Program-made: the position numbers and the translations under genes
Shown: one piece after another, positions 1-7,075 of the stretch
Layout of the letters: each line of letters starts with the position of its first letter
How positions within the stretch are numbered: the stretch's first letter is position 1
Origin: a virus
Virus record (IMG/VR): IMGVR_UViG_3300020084_000041
Coordinates: 1-36,861 of that record
Length of the DNA stretch: 36,861 bases
Strand: one strand, 5' to 3'
Notes under the pieces: generated by a model
Database searches by the model: none
What the model saw: the letters and a program-made list of their open reading frames with translations, nothing else
What the model was told of the DNA's origin: nothing

Positions 1-1510
1 TATTAGGATCGCTGGCAGTTTTCTTGGAGGTTAGCTTTGATTTCATGCCTTTCATGCGAGCACAGAATGATGCTCTACGAGGATTACCTACTTTCTTTGA
101 AGGTGCTTTAAGATCACTTCCAGGATTCTCTCTCTCATAAGACTTTCTACCCTTTTCATTCAATCCACCTTTTTTATTTTTACCTTCCCTACGAGTCCAA
201 GCAGCACCTTCACCAATAACACCAATGTTTAAAAGATAATTCTTACGACGCTTTTCTGGAGTATCAAGCGTGGTATTCTCTTGAATATCCTCACCATCCA
301 TTTCATAATGAGCTACTTGAGTCTCAGAATTTTTTTTAGCTAATGGAAGTTGTGGGCCAGTTCTCTTTAAAAATTCTTTTTTCTCATTAGGATTGTCAGT
401 TCTTGAACCTTTATTATAAAGTTTTTGTGTTTTTTGTGCGTTTTTATGCCCCTCTGGATCAATCGGAGGTAACATTTGCTCATTTGCTACAATGTACCCA
501 GAGTTTGCACTGGTAACACATGGATAATGTGCAAGAACTTTTCCACCAGGATATACTTTTTGAACAGCATCGTTTACTTCTTGTTCAGTTGGTTGTGTTG
601 CTGTTGGAAAATAAATTTTTAATGTATACGTCTTTGCCATAAAACTAATCATAATTGTATACATTTGACCACGAGATTGAATTATTTTAACTGCTTCAGA
701 AACATCTTCATCACTTTGCATATATTCTGCTGCAGTGTCAATAAAATCTGCTGCTCTTGTAATTTTTGATTGAACCCAGGCAGGAATTTGTTGATCACCT
801 TTTTTAATTGATTTTCTAAGCATTGCTACTGCCCTTTCAATTTGATCAAACTCAACTCTTGCCATATACCCTTCTTCGTCTTTGATTTTTCCAGATGCAA
901 TTTCTTTATGATCCTCTGGGAAAAATTCCTCTGATTTATTACCCCAATTTTTAGCACCAGCTTTACGACACTTAACAAGTGCTCCTGATGCATATGCACT
1001 GGGCCAAACACTATATCTAGCTTTTACTTTATTGTAACAGGCATCTTTCTTGCCGCTACCTTTTCCCTTTACATCAGATTCTTCATTCATTTTTTTAATC
1101 CTTCCTTGACAGTGTGCTCTTTGAGAAAATCCTTTAGGGTTATCACAATCTATTGATTTCTTATATTTATTTGACCAATCTTCTTTCACTGATTTTTTCT
1201 TTTTCTTTTTAGGTTTATCTGTGGAAACATAAGTGGGTTTTGCTGCACCAGTCTTAGATTGTTGTCCAGGATCTGCTGCCTTCTTTCTTCTTGCGGCAGA
1301 TAGTCTTTCTGCCTTTGTCATACTTGCTCTCTTTGCAGAAGAAACGCACTTAGGAGTTCCTTCTCCTGGTTCATCACTCGCACATGTGCCACCTGTTACG
1401 ACATTAACCCAACCACCTTTACCATCCTTTGATTTAGATTTGCCAAACCAATCACGGAGACTTTCCTCATTCATTTCTTTTGTTTTTTCTTTTTTTAATT
1501 GCTCTTGCAT
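1..1510 (-). CDS. Cys/Lys-rich multidomain phage protein (DUF5872/DUF6321-like), 3' end cut by window edge
   Basis: The frame is open for 503 codons from ATG at 1510 to the left edge with no stop, so the C-terminus is missing. I chose this ATG because it lies 4 bp after the gp16 stop and has AGAGGA about 11 bp upstream; an internal ATG at 1474 (start MNEESLRDW) is the alternative. Seen in order: an N-terminal DWFGKS...GGWVNVVTGG segment with two Cys (residues about 13-100, DUF5872-like); small Cys modules with IDC/AHC and DACYNKV...VKCRKAGAKNWG; a helical stretch with IPAWVQSKITRAADFI; a segment starting MAKTYTLKIYF that looks like a separate domain; and a C-terminal part with KNYLLNIGVIGEGAAWTR...FCARMKGM (DUF6321-like). 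Such modules recur in T4-like cyanophages, but their function is unknown to me. The domain names are from memory. The protein is very basic, so nucleic-acid contact is possible. It sits where the large terminase usually follows. Confidence 0.8.
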   Translation of the reverse strand, partial: MQEQLKKEKTKEMNEESLRDWFGKSKSKDGKGGWVNVVTGGTCASDEPGEGTPKCVSSAKRASMTKAERLSAARRKKAADPGQQSKTGAAKPTYVSTDKPKKKKKKSVKEDWSNKYKKSIDCDNPKGFSQRAHCQGRIKKMNEESDVKGKGSGKKDACYNKVKARYSVWPSAYASGALVKCRKAGAKNWGNKSEEFFPEDHKEIASGKIKDEEGYMARVEFDQIERAVAMLRKSIKKGDQQIPAWVQSKITRAADFIDTAAEYMQSDEDVSEAVKIIQSRGQMYTIMISFMAKTYTLKIYFPTATQPTEQEVNDAVQKVYPGGKVLAHYPCVTSANSGYIVANEQMLPPIDPEGHKNAQKTQKLYNKGSRTDNPNEKKEFLKRTGPQLPLAKKNSETQVAHYEMDGEDIQENTTLDTPEKRRKNYLLNIGVIGEGAAWTRREGKNKKGGLNEKGRKSYERENPGSDLKAPSKKVGNPRRASFCARMKGMKSKLTSKKTASDPN

Positions 1511-1514
1511 GGAC

Positions 1515-1931
1515 TTATTTTTCCTCTTTATTATTTAGAATTCCTTGCTTTATAAGTTTAGATAGTTCAGCTGTAGATCCAACAAACAAAGAGTTATTTA
1601 CTGTAGTTGCACCAGAATACTTAGAATCAAGATCTTTCATTTTCTTTTGAAGATCTATTAGTTTATCAGTCACATCAGCAACGTTTTTAATTAATTGACC
1701 AGCAACTTCATAAGCTCTTGGATGATCTGTACTATTAGCAACGTCTAATGCATCATTAACTGCTTGTTGTCCTTTTTCAATTAGAGAATATAATTGACCT
1801 CTTGTATATTCATAATCTTTAACAGTGTCTTGCGATGAACTTTTTTCTGGTACAATATCAGAAACTATTTCAGTTTTTGTAATTGAAGTTTCTACATTTA
1901 AAACTTCTCCTAAGGTATCAAAAGTATCCAT
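1515..1931 (-). CDS. gp16: Small terminase subunit gp16
   Basis: The product is 138 residues, slightly shorter than T4 gp16 (164). In T4, gp16 forms a ring that recognises DNA and stimulates the gp17 motor during headful packaging. The sequence is mostly helical and charged: a variable N-terminus, then a helix-rich core (about residues 40-105) with the heptad-like run VTDKLIDLQKKMKDLDSK, then a polar tail ending in LIKQGILNNKEEK. The call rests on this composition, the size and the position directly after gp13-gp14-gp15, which is the T4 order. The start has GAGG 5-6 bp upstream and lies 7 bp after the gp15 stop, so it belongs to the same transcription unit. The next gene starts 4 bp downstream and is not gp17. 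Confidence 0.8.
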   Translation of the reverse strand: MDTFDTLGEVLNVETSITKTEIVSDIVPEKSSSQDTVKDYEYTRGQLYSLIEKGQQAVNDALDVANSTDHPRAYEVAGQLIKNVADVTDKLIDLQKKMKDLDSKYSGATTVNNSLFVGSTAELSKLIKQGILNNKEEK

Positions 1932-1938
1932 GACTACC

Positions 1939-2793
1939 TCACAACTCTAAATCAACACCCTGGGATGGGCTATAAGTTTTAAAGTCTGTAAAATCTTCTA
2001 AGCCTTCATTGAATCCAAAATCATCTCCAGGAATAATTAAAGGGTCATCGCCAGCATTGATTAGCCCATCATCATTATAATCTTGTAATGCTTTTGGTGT
2101 TGCTGTATATCTAATTTCACGCTTGGCATTTTGCCTATCAACACTTGTAAAATAATCAACTTGAACTTTCTTAATTAAGCCATCACTACTTTCAGCAATT
2201 GGGCCAAAGAGGTGGGTCTTCATGGTAAAATTAAAAGTATGAATGATAATTCTGGTAGCATCAAAATTACTTTTATCGTAATTATCAGTCCAACTAATAC
2301 CATCTAAGACTACTGGAGTATCTTTATTTTCTCCAATTGAGTCAATCAAATCAATCGTAACATTAAATGCTGGTTGAAAGAACGGTAAAATTTGTTCCAT
2401 AACTTGAAGTGCATCATCATTTAGTTTTGTCATCAAAAATAATTGCATCTTTAAATTGTAAGGTACAGGCATATAAACTTTTCTGACCTTACTAGTATCA
2501 TCTACTGCTTTAAATGATTGTGTTATACTTGATTTTCTTGATGAATCATATTCAATGCCAGTAAACTCAAATGACATTCTAGGTAAAGTTAAATTACCTT
2601 TCTTTGTCAAATCTGGTTGTTGTTGAATTCTTGCAAGAAATTTTTGAATTGGTGCATATGCAAGAGGAACTTTTAGCATGGAAGCCTGAGCCCCATTTTC
2701 ATCCTTGTGACGAATTTCAATATTATTGAAAAGAGTTCCAAACGCAATAATATTACGTCTTATAATTTCGTGATAAAAGTAAGTTCCTAACAT
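1939..2793 (-). CDS. gp15: Tail sheath terminator/stabiliser gp15
   Basis: The product is 284 residues, against 272 in T4. gp15 caps the tail tube and sheath at the head-proximal end and provides the surface for head joining. The N-terminus MLGTYFYHEIIRRNIIAFGTLFNNI is typical of the family in marine T4-like phages. It is followed by a domain with VYMPVPYNLKMQLFLMTK (residues about 106-123) and by the ILPFFQPAFNVTIDLID region, also family-like. The C-terminal 50 residues are acidic and variable. The start overlaps the gp14 stop by one base (TAATG), which suggests translational coupling. gp16 follows after 7 bp. Confidence 0.92.
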   Translation of the reverse strand: MLGTYFYHEIIRRNIIAFGTLFNNIEIRHKDENGAQASMLKVPLAYAPIQKFLARIQQQPDLTKKGNLTLPRMSFEFTGIEYDSSRKSSITQSFKAVDDTSKVRKVYMPVPYNLKMQLFLMTKLNDDALQVMEQILPFFQPAFNVTIDLIDSIGENKDTPVVLDGISWTDNYDKSNFDATRIIIHTFNFTMKTHLFGPIAESSDGLIKKVQVDYFTSVDRQNAKREIRYTATPKALQDYNDDGLINAGDDPLIIPGDDFGFNEGLEDFTDFKTYSPSQGVDLEL

Positions 2794-4193
2794 TAGTAAT
2801 TACCAAATGGATTTGATTCTGAGAAATCTAATATATCTAGTGCTGCCTCTTCAATTTCCTCATTCTGTTTATATTGATCAGACTCGCCATAGTAATTTAT
2901 ACTAGAAAGTTTATAACTTCCTGTAACTCCGATTCCTGGATTAGTAATTGTAGTTGCACTACCAACAATATACTCACCAATTTTAAATCTTCCGCTTGCT
3001 CTGTATACTTTTAATTCACCAGTATCATAATTCCATTCTTTAACAACTGCCGTAGTGCCAGACACTGATCCTGTAACAGTTTCATTAAGTGCATAATTTC
3101 CTGTAGATATACCAGGGGCTTCAAATATTATCGTTGGAGCCACCGTATAACCACTTCCAGCGTTAGTTACATAAACTGCGGCAACTGTTCCACCAAACCC
3201 AATAACTGCCTCTGCAGTCGCTGTAGTGCCTGCTCCAGGAGGTATTGAAATGCTTATGATAGGTGGAGACGAATAGAATGATCCATATGTGGTCAATCCA
3301 ATAATTCCAATTGCACCAGAAGAAATTCCAGCTGTTGCAATAGCACCAGCACCACCTCCACCAATAAAGCTTACTGTAGGTGCCGTAGTATATCCTCCCC
3401 CAGGATTGACTAGTACAACACGATCAACGGCATACTTACCTGGAGATCCAGGATATGAAGTCATGATTGCAACAGCAGTTGCGTTTTTGCCTCCAACAGG
3501 TGCAGAAGAAATTGCAACAGTTGGGGCTGCTGTATAGTTGTTACCATCATTAACAAGATATATCTTACTTACAACACCATTTGCAATACTAGTTGCAGCT
3601 CCAGCAGTTGAACCATTACCAACTAAAGATAGTAATGTATTATAACCAAAGTTTACAAAATTATCATCAATATTTTCTATATCAGTATCAATTAACTCAT
3701 TCTCAAACATGAATGGCTCACAACTTAATTCATACGTGTAAAGTTTGTTTAATTGATAAAAATCAACTTCATGCTCAACAAATTTAATTTCATAAATTGT
3801 ATCATTGAGCGGAAAATATATTAAATCACCTTCTTTTGGACGTGCAGCTAAAACATAGTCATCAATATTATCTTCCATAATTGGAGCTATAAAATCTTCA
3901 AATTTTTCTCTAGAAATAATAAGTTTTAAAGTATCAGTAACTTGAATTCCAAATTTTCCAAGAACATCTCCTCCGCCACCAAATCCAGTATAATTGTTTA
4001 GATATGCTTCTATCAAAAAATTATCAGTAAATTTATTGAGAACATTCTCTTTAATAACCGTGTGTGTTCTAATAAATTCTCTTGGCAAATAATAAACATC
4101 AATTCCATACATCCTCAACTGCTCGTTGATAATATCTTGAACGAGTCGTTGTTCTGCAAAATTGCCGTGCGTAAAGAATTGATTGGTTGCCAT
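2793..4193 (-). CDS. gp14: Neck protein gp14 with a large beta-repeat insertion
   Basis: gp14 acts with gp13 in the neck, sealing the packaged head and docking the tail. Residues about 1-195 (MATNQFFTHGNFAEQRLVQDII onward, with YGIDVYYLPRE) and the last 30 residues (ending DILDFSESNPFGNY) look like normal gp14. Total length is 466 against 256 in T4. The excess is an insertion from about residue 200 to 430, rich in Gly, Ala, Thr and Val, with repeats of the form (N/G)xGYTxAPTV. It also holds a GNYALNETVTGSVSGTTAVV module often seen in marine phage structural proteins. The gene starts 1 bp after the gp13 stop and overlaps gp15 by one base. The identification is firm; the role of the insertion is unknown, but decoration of the neck surface is plausible. 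Confidence 0.92.
   Translation of the reverse strand: MATNQFFTHGNFAEQRLVQDIINEQLRMYGIDVYYLPREFIRTHTVIKENVLNKFTDNFLIEAYLNNYTGFGGGGDVLGKFGIQVTDTLKLIISREKFEDFIAPIMEDNIDDYVLAARPKEGDLIYFPLNDTIYEIKFVEHEVDFYQLNKLYTYELSCEPFMFENELIDTDIENIDDNFVNFGYNTLLSLVGNGSTAGAATSIANGVVSKIYLVNDGNNYTAAPTVAISSAPVGGKNATAVAIMTSYPGSPGKYAVDRVVLVNPGGGYTTAPTVSFIGGGGAGAIATAGISSGAIGIIGLTTYGSFYSSPPIISISIPPGAGTTATAEAVIGFGGTVAAVYVTNAGSGYTVAPTIIFEAPGISTGNYALNETVTGSVSGTTAVVKEWNYDTGELKVYRASGRFKIGEYIVGSATTITNPGIGVTGSYKLSSINYYGESDQYKQNEEIEEAALDILDFSESNPFGNY
3110..3600 (-). repeat. Four degenerate GxGY beta repeats inside gp14
   Basis: Four units of about 40-50 residues can be aligned by eye: LVNDGNNYTAAPTVAIS, LVNPGGGYTTAPTVSF, LTTYGSFYSSPPIISIS and VTNAGSGYTVAPTIIF. 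Each is followed by a Gly/Ala-rich stretch such as ATAVAI or TATAEAVI. The repeats are protein-level, not exact DNA repeats. The same unit occurs in the gp7-like, gp8 and DUF4815 proteins of this window. Confidence 0.8.
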
Positions 4194-4194
4194 A

Positions 4195-4998
4195 TTATCC
4201 TATCATGTCTAAAGGGGGTAATTCGTATTCCGAACTCATTCTAGTTTTAATATCAGCAATCTCATTAATAGCATCTTCATAAAGCTGTCTACCATTTAAT
4301 TCAACTCCACCAGGAAGTTTGACACCATTAAATTTAATGAGATTTTGTCCCCATTGTTTTTTAATTGTTGCGGTAAGATATTGCTTTAGCCAAGAATCAT
4401 TCCAAATTTTTGGAAAGTCTGCAGGATCTAAAATTCTATAACAATCAATGATAACATAACTGTTTACTGGAACACTTGACCAGTTCATATCAATGTAAAG
4501 TCTATTCTGTCTCTTAGTATATCTTATCTTCTTTTGAGGACTAACCAACCATTGAATAGTTTCTAGATATTCTTTAACCATTGCATAATTTAATAGTTCA
4601 ATGGATGTAAAGTTATAAACATCATTTAAGAAAATTTGATATGCAATATTGAACATTCCACTAGAAAATGTGCTATCATCAAATCTAAAAATACCCTCAA
4701 TACCAATAATACTATCAGGTATTTCGATGTAGTTTTTAGATTCTAGATAATTAAATGTTGTTACTCCGACAGTTTTACTGGTAGTTTCGTTAGCCTTTGC
4801 TCTATTAATATCTTCCTGAGTAATTTTGTACTTTAAGTACATCTTTTCGACGCCATCAAAATGACGTTCGTTGAAGTATTGTAAGGCATCATCGACAAGA
4901 TCATCTATTTGATCGTCATCGACATTAATTTCTAACACTGGATATCCCAATCTTCTTAAAGAATAATCAATAAGTTCTTGTCTACTTGAGGGCTTCAT
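4195..4998 (-). CDS. gp13: Neck protein gp13
   Basis: The product is 267 residues, somewhat shorter than T4 gp13 (309). With gp14 it forms the neck ring that closes the filled head and accepts the tail. The N-terminus MKPSSRQELIDYSLRRLGYP, followed by INVDDDQIDDLVDDALQYFNERHFDG, is a very recognisable signature of gp13 in marine T4-like phages. The middle contains the aromatic-rich segment YLETIQWLVSPQKKIRYTKRQNRLYIDMNW, and the C-terminus ends in RMSSEYELPPLDMIG. The ATG overlaps the stop of the upstream 58-codon ORF (ATGA), so the two are probably translationally coupled. gp14 follows after 1 bp. Confidence 0.92.
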   Translation of the reverse strand: MKPSSRQELIDYSLRRLGYPVLEINVDDDQIDDLVDDALQYFNERHFDGVEKMYLKYKITQEDINRAKANETTSKTVGVTTFNYLESKNYIEIPDSIIGIEGIFRFDDSTFSSGMFNIAYQIFLNDVYNFTSIELLNYAMVKEYLETIQWLVSPQKKIRYTKRQNRLYIDMNWSSVPVNSYVIIDCYRILDPADFPKIWNDSWLKQYLTATIKKQWGQNLIKFNGVKLPGGVELNGRQLYEDAINEIADIKTRMSSEYELPPLDMIG

Positions 4999-5171
4999 TG
5001 GTTTTTACCGTTTAATTCTTGTTGTAATTCATTCTTAATTTCAACAAGGTCATGATATTCTTTTAATAATGTTTGATACTTTGCTTCTAAAAATGCGTTA
5101 TCTTTATGAAGAATGGCAATCTTTTGTACAAATGCATTTACCAATAAATTAACATCAACTTCAGCTTCCAT
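4995..5171 (-). CDS. Small coiled-coil protein (58 aa), unknown function
   Basis: A 58-codon ORF fits exactly between its neighbours: its ATG overlaps the upstream stop (TGATG) and its TGA overlaps the gp13 start (ATGA). A strong Shine-Dalgarno-like GGAGGA lies 8 bp before the ATG, inside the end of the upstream gene. The product starts MEAEVDVNLLVNAFVQKIA and continues as a charged helix with LLKEYHDLVEIKNELQQEL, which looks like a short coiled coil. I do not recognise a family. Packing between structural genes suggests a small virion or assembly protein, but that is inference. Confidence 0.75.
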   Translation of the reverse strand: MEAEVDVNLLVNAFVQKIAILHKDNAFLEAKYQTLLKEYHDLVEIKNELQQELNGKNQ

Positions 5172-6505
5172 CAATAAGATCCTCCATCTAAGGTATCAGT
5201 CCATACAGGAACATTTGTTCCCAATTGTGTTGTAAGTATATAGTTAGATGTGCTAATACCAGTTCCAGGAGAACCAGTATTATTTAAAAAACCATCCGAA
5301 TCAAAATAAGTAATTCCATATTGATCAACATCTGCTGGCTGATAGTAAATACCTTTGATATCTAGAAAACCTTTTTCACCAGTAACAACACCATTTGTAA
5401 CTGTGGCGTCTGGAATATATACCCACTTTTTAGTTGAATCTGCAAAACCAAAATAACCTTTTTTATTTGCTGTTAAACCAATACCAATTGAAGAATTATT
5501 ATAATTAAAAGAAATACCTCTATCAGTATTAGTATCATATGCATGAGTTATGACCATTTCAGTGCTAGATGAAATGCCAGCAGTTGTAACTCCAGCTATT
5601 GAAATTGTTTTGTTGATTGTGTTATAATTGACAATAGTTCTATCAGCATTAGAAACTGGTAAACCATTCACATTACTAACTAAATCTCCAGTATTAATTC
5701 CAACAACTGAATCTAGTGTTATAACTGTTGAACCAATAGCCACATTACCTTTAACTGTTCTTAAACTTGTAGGTTCTCCGAGATTAAAAATAATCTCATT
5801 GGTGTTCATTGTACTGGAGTTAACAATAGATGATTCACCATCAACTTGTAAATTACCCTTGATGATAACTGTACCACCACCATCTAATCCACCAGGATTA
5901 GGATCAATATATAAAACATCACCATATCCAGGTTTGGTTGAGATAATATTGGAAGAAATTCCTACTCCACCAATAACAGCTCCAGCAACAAAAGTACTCA
6001 TACCAATGACCTGAGCATTACCATTAACAGTAATTCTTGTTCTTACTGTCTGAACACCAACATCAAAAGAATCAATTTCACGGTTTTGATTTACAATTAA
6101 TGCTGAGTTTGCAGTTAAAATTCCAGGTTCATGATCTAAAATACTTACATAATACTCACCACCAACTTGTACAGTATTACCAGTGTTATCACCAATGAAT
6201 AATCTTCCACCAACATTACCAGCAGTCCCTACTCCAAGATTTACTCCAAGTTCACCATACTGTAATGATGGTGTAACTGAAGAACTTGTTGCTCTTTTAA
6301 TTTTAATTTTTGGATTAATTTGCCCATCAACCTCATTAGTTACAACCCATTTTCCAGTTGTGGAATTGTAACGTAATAGTGAATTATTGATTGCTCCACT
6401 AGTATCTAAACCATCTAATGAATTAAATGTTGTATAATTTCCTAAGCTACCTACAACCTTAATTGCACCCTGATCGGCTACTCTGACTCTGATTTGTGAT
6501 GTCAT
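5171..6505 (-). CDS. Fibre-like virion structural protein
   Basis: The product is 444 residues of beta-rich sequence low in Cys. Residues about 80-120 contain LQYGELGVNLGVG followed by GGRLFIGDNTGNTVQVGG. This GELA(N)...RLFIGD pattern is common in tail-fibre and tail-tip proteins of many phages, where it marks a fibre shaft or collar segment. Later parts have AVIGGVGISSN, a KGNLQVDG segment typical of fibre proteins, and a KKGYFGFADSTKKWVYIPDA segment also seen in marine phage structural proteins. The start overlaps the stop of the Ig-like gene by 4 bases, so both are probably co-translated. A tail or baseplate-fibre role is likely; receptor binding is not shown. Confidence 0.7.
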   Translation of the reverse strand: MTSQIRVRVADQGAIKVVGSLGNYTTFNSLDGLDTSGAINNSLLRYNSTTGKWVVTNEVDGQINPKIKIKRATSSSVTPSLQYGELGVNLGVGTAGNVGGRLFIGDNTGNTVQVGGEYYVSILDHEPGILTANSALIVNQNREIDSFDVGVQTVRTRITVNGNAQVIGMSTFVAGAVIGGVGISSNIISTKPGYGDVLYIDPNPGGLDGGGTVIIKGNLQVDGESSIVNSSTMNTNEIIFNLGEPTSLRTVKGNVAIGSTVITLDSVVGINTGDLVSNVNGLPVSNADRTIVNYNTINKTISIAGVTTAGISSSTEMVITHAYDTNTDRGISFNYNNSSIGIGLTANKKGYFGFADSTKKWVYIPDATVTNGVVTGEKGFLDIKGIYYQPADVDQYGITYFDSDGFLNNTGSPGTGISTSNYILTTQLGTNVPVWTDTLDGGSY

Positions 6506-6840
6506 GACGTTGTAACTCCTGCCGTTACAGTTGCTGTACCTTCAACAACTCTAGTCTTAACACCAGCCGCATCAGTTAGTAAAACATCATAAACATACTT
6601 TCCAGGTTTAATCGTAGATGATATCGTAGATGCTAATGATATTTTAACTTCACCCAACGTTGGATTGGGAAAAGAAACACCAAAACCAACTTTAGTTTTA
6701 CTTACTGGATGTTTCTTGATGTGCGAAATACCAGTATAACCTGTCAAGTTAACGGGAGTATTATTAGTATTTTCTAACAAAAACGAATTCTGAAAATCAG
6801 CTCCTTGAGGAATAACAATGTTTACTACTCTGACTGACAT
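6502..6840 (-). CDS. Ig-like/BppU-N-like small structural protein
   Basis: The product is 112 residues and all-beta in appearance. It begins MSVRVVNIVIPQGADFQNSF and continues with PVNLTGYTGISHIKKHP, LGEVKISL and KPGKYVYDVLL, then GTATVTAGVT at the end. The order 'G-D/A-x-F ... V-N/D-L-T-G ... G-x-Y-x-Y-D-V ... G-x-x-x-V-x-x-x-V-T' is seen in N-terminal domains of baseplate upper proteins and in small phage structural proteins. It is preceded by an exact late promoter box at 6868-6875, 28 bp before the ATG. An ATG at 6846 is in another frame and was not used. It is probably a virion accessory or adaptor protein working with the fibre-like gene that overlaps it. Confidence 0.7.
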   Translation of the reverse strand: MSVRVVNIVIPQGADFQNSFLLENTNNTPVNLTGYTGISHIKKHPVSKTKVGFGVSFPNPTLGEVKISLASTISSTIKPGKYVYDVLLTDAAGVKTRVVEGTATVTAGVTTS

Positions 6841-6867
6841 ATTCCATAACTATTAGGATCCTTTATG

Positions 6868-6875
6868 TATTTATA
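6868..6875 (-). promoter_or_regulatory. T4-type late promoter (exact TATAAATA)
   Basis: The minus strand reads TATAAATA, the T4 late -10 consensus used by the gp55/gp33/gp45 system. It sits 28 bp upstream of the Ig-like gene start and overlaps the end of the 67-codon ORF. It would give the fibre/neck group its own late transcripts. Confidence 0.75.
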
Positions 6876-7074
6876 ACTTTTGAAGAAGTTGCATCATTAA
6901 ATCTTTCAATTCAGCCACATCACTCTTAAGAGTTTCAATTTCATCACGTTCCTGCAACTTTCTATTTCTTGCATCCAAATAGTTTTGATATGCATCTCTA
7001 TCAGTGTTTATAATAGCGGTTGAATTTGGATCTCTATAGAGATTCGATTCACCATCAACTCTAATTAATTCCAT
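6871..7074 (-). CDS. Small coiled-coil protein (67 aa), marine T4-like family
   Basis: The product is 67 residues. The first half, MELIRVDGESNLYRDPNST followed by a TDRDAYQNYLDAR segment, is followed by a C-terminal heptad helix with EIETLKSDVAELKDLMMQLL. This arrangement (short N-terminal hairpin, YxNY segment, coiled coil) matches a small protein often found among the structural genes of marine T4-like phages; its function is unknown to me. It starts 1 bp after the stop of the DUF4815 gene, so it is read from the same transcript. The coiled coil suggests a trimeric or dimeric adaptor. Confidence 0.75.
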   Translation of the reverse strand: MELIRVDGESNLYRDPNSTAIINTDRDAYQNYLDARNRKLQERDEIETLKSDVAELKDLMMQLLQKL

Positions 7075-7075
7075 A

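Noticed and set aside
200-290. I-Q-E and I-G-E sites in the left edge ORF as prohead protease sites
   Set aside because: (L/I)xE is short and expected several times by chance in a protein of this length; no repeated context or targeting start supports it.
826-1011. 61-codon minus-strand ORF
   Set aside because: It is in another frame inside the long open frame 1-1510, whose translation has recognisable phage modules.
1160-1180. AATAAATA late-promoter-like box on the minus strand
   Set aside because: It lies inside the left ORF with no gene start downstream at a suitable distance.
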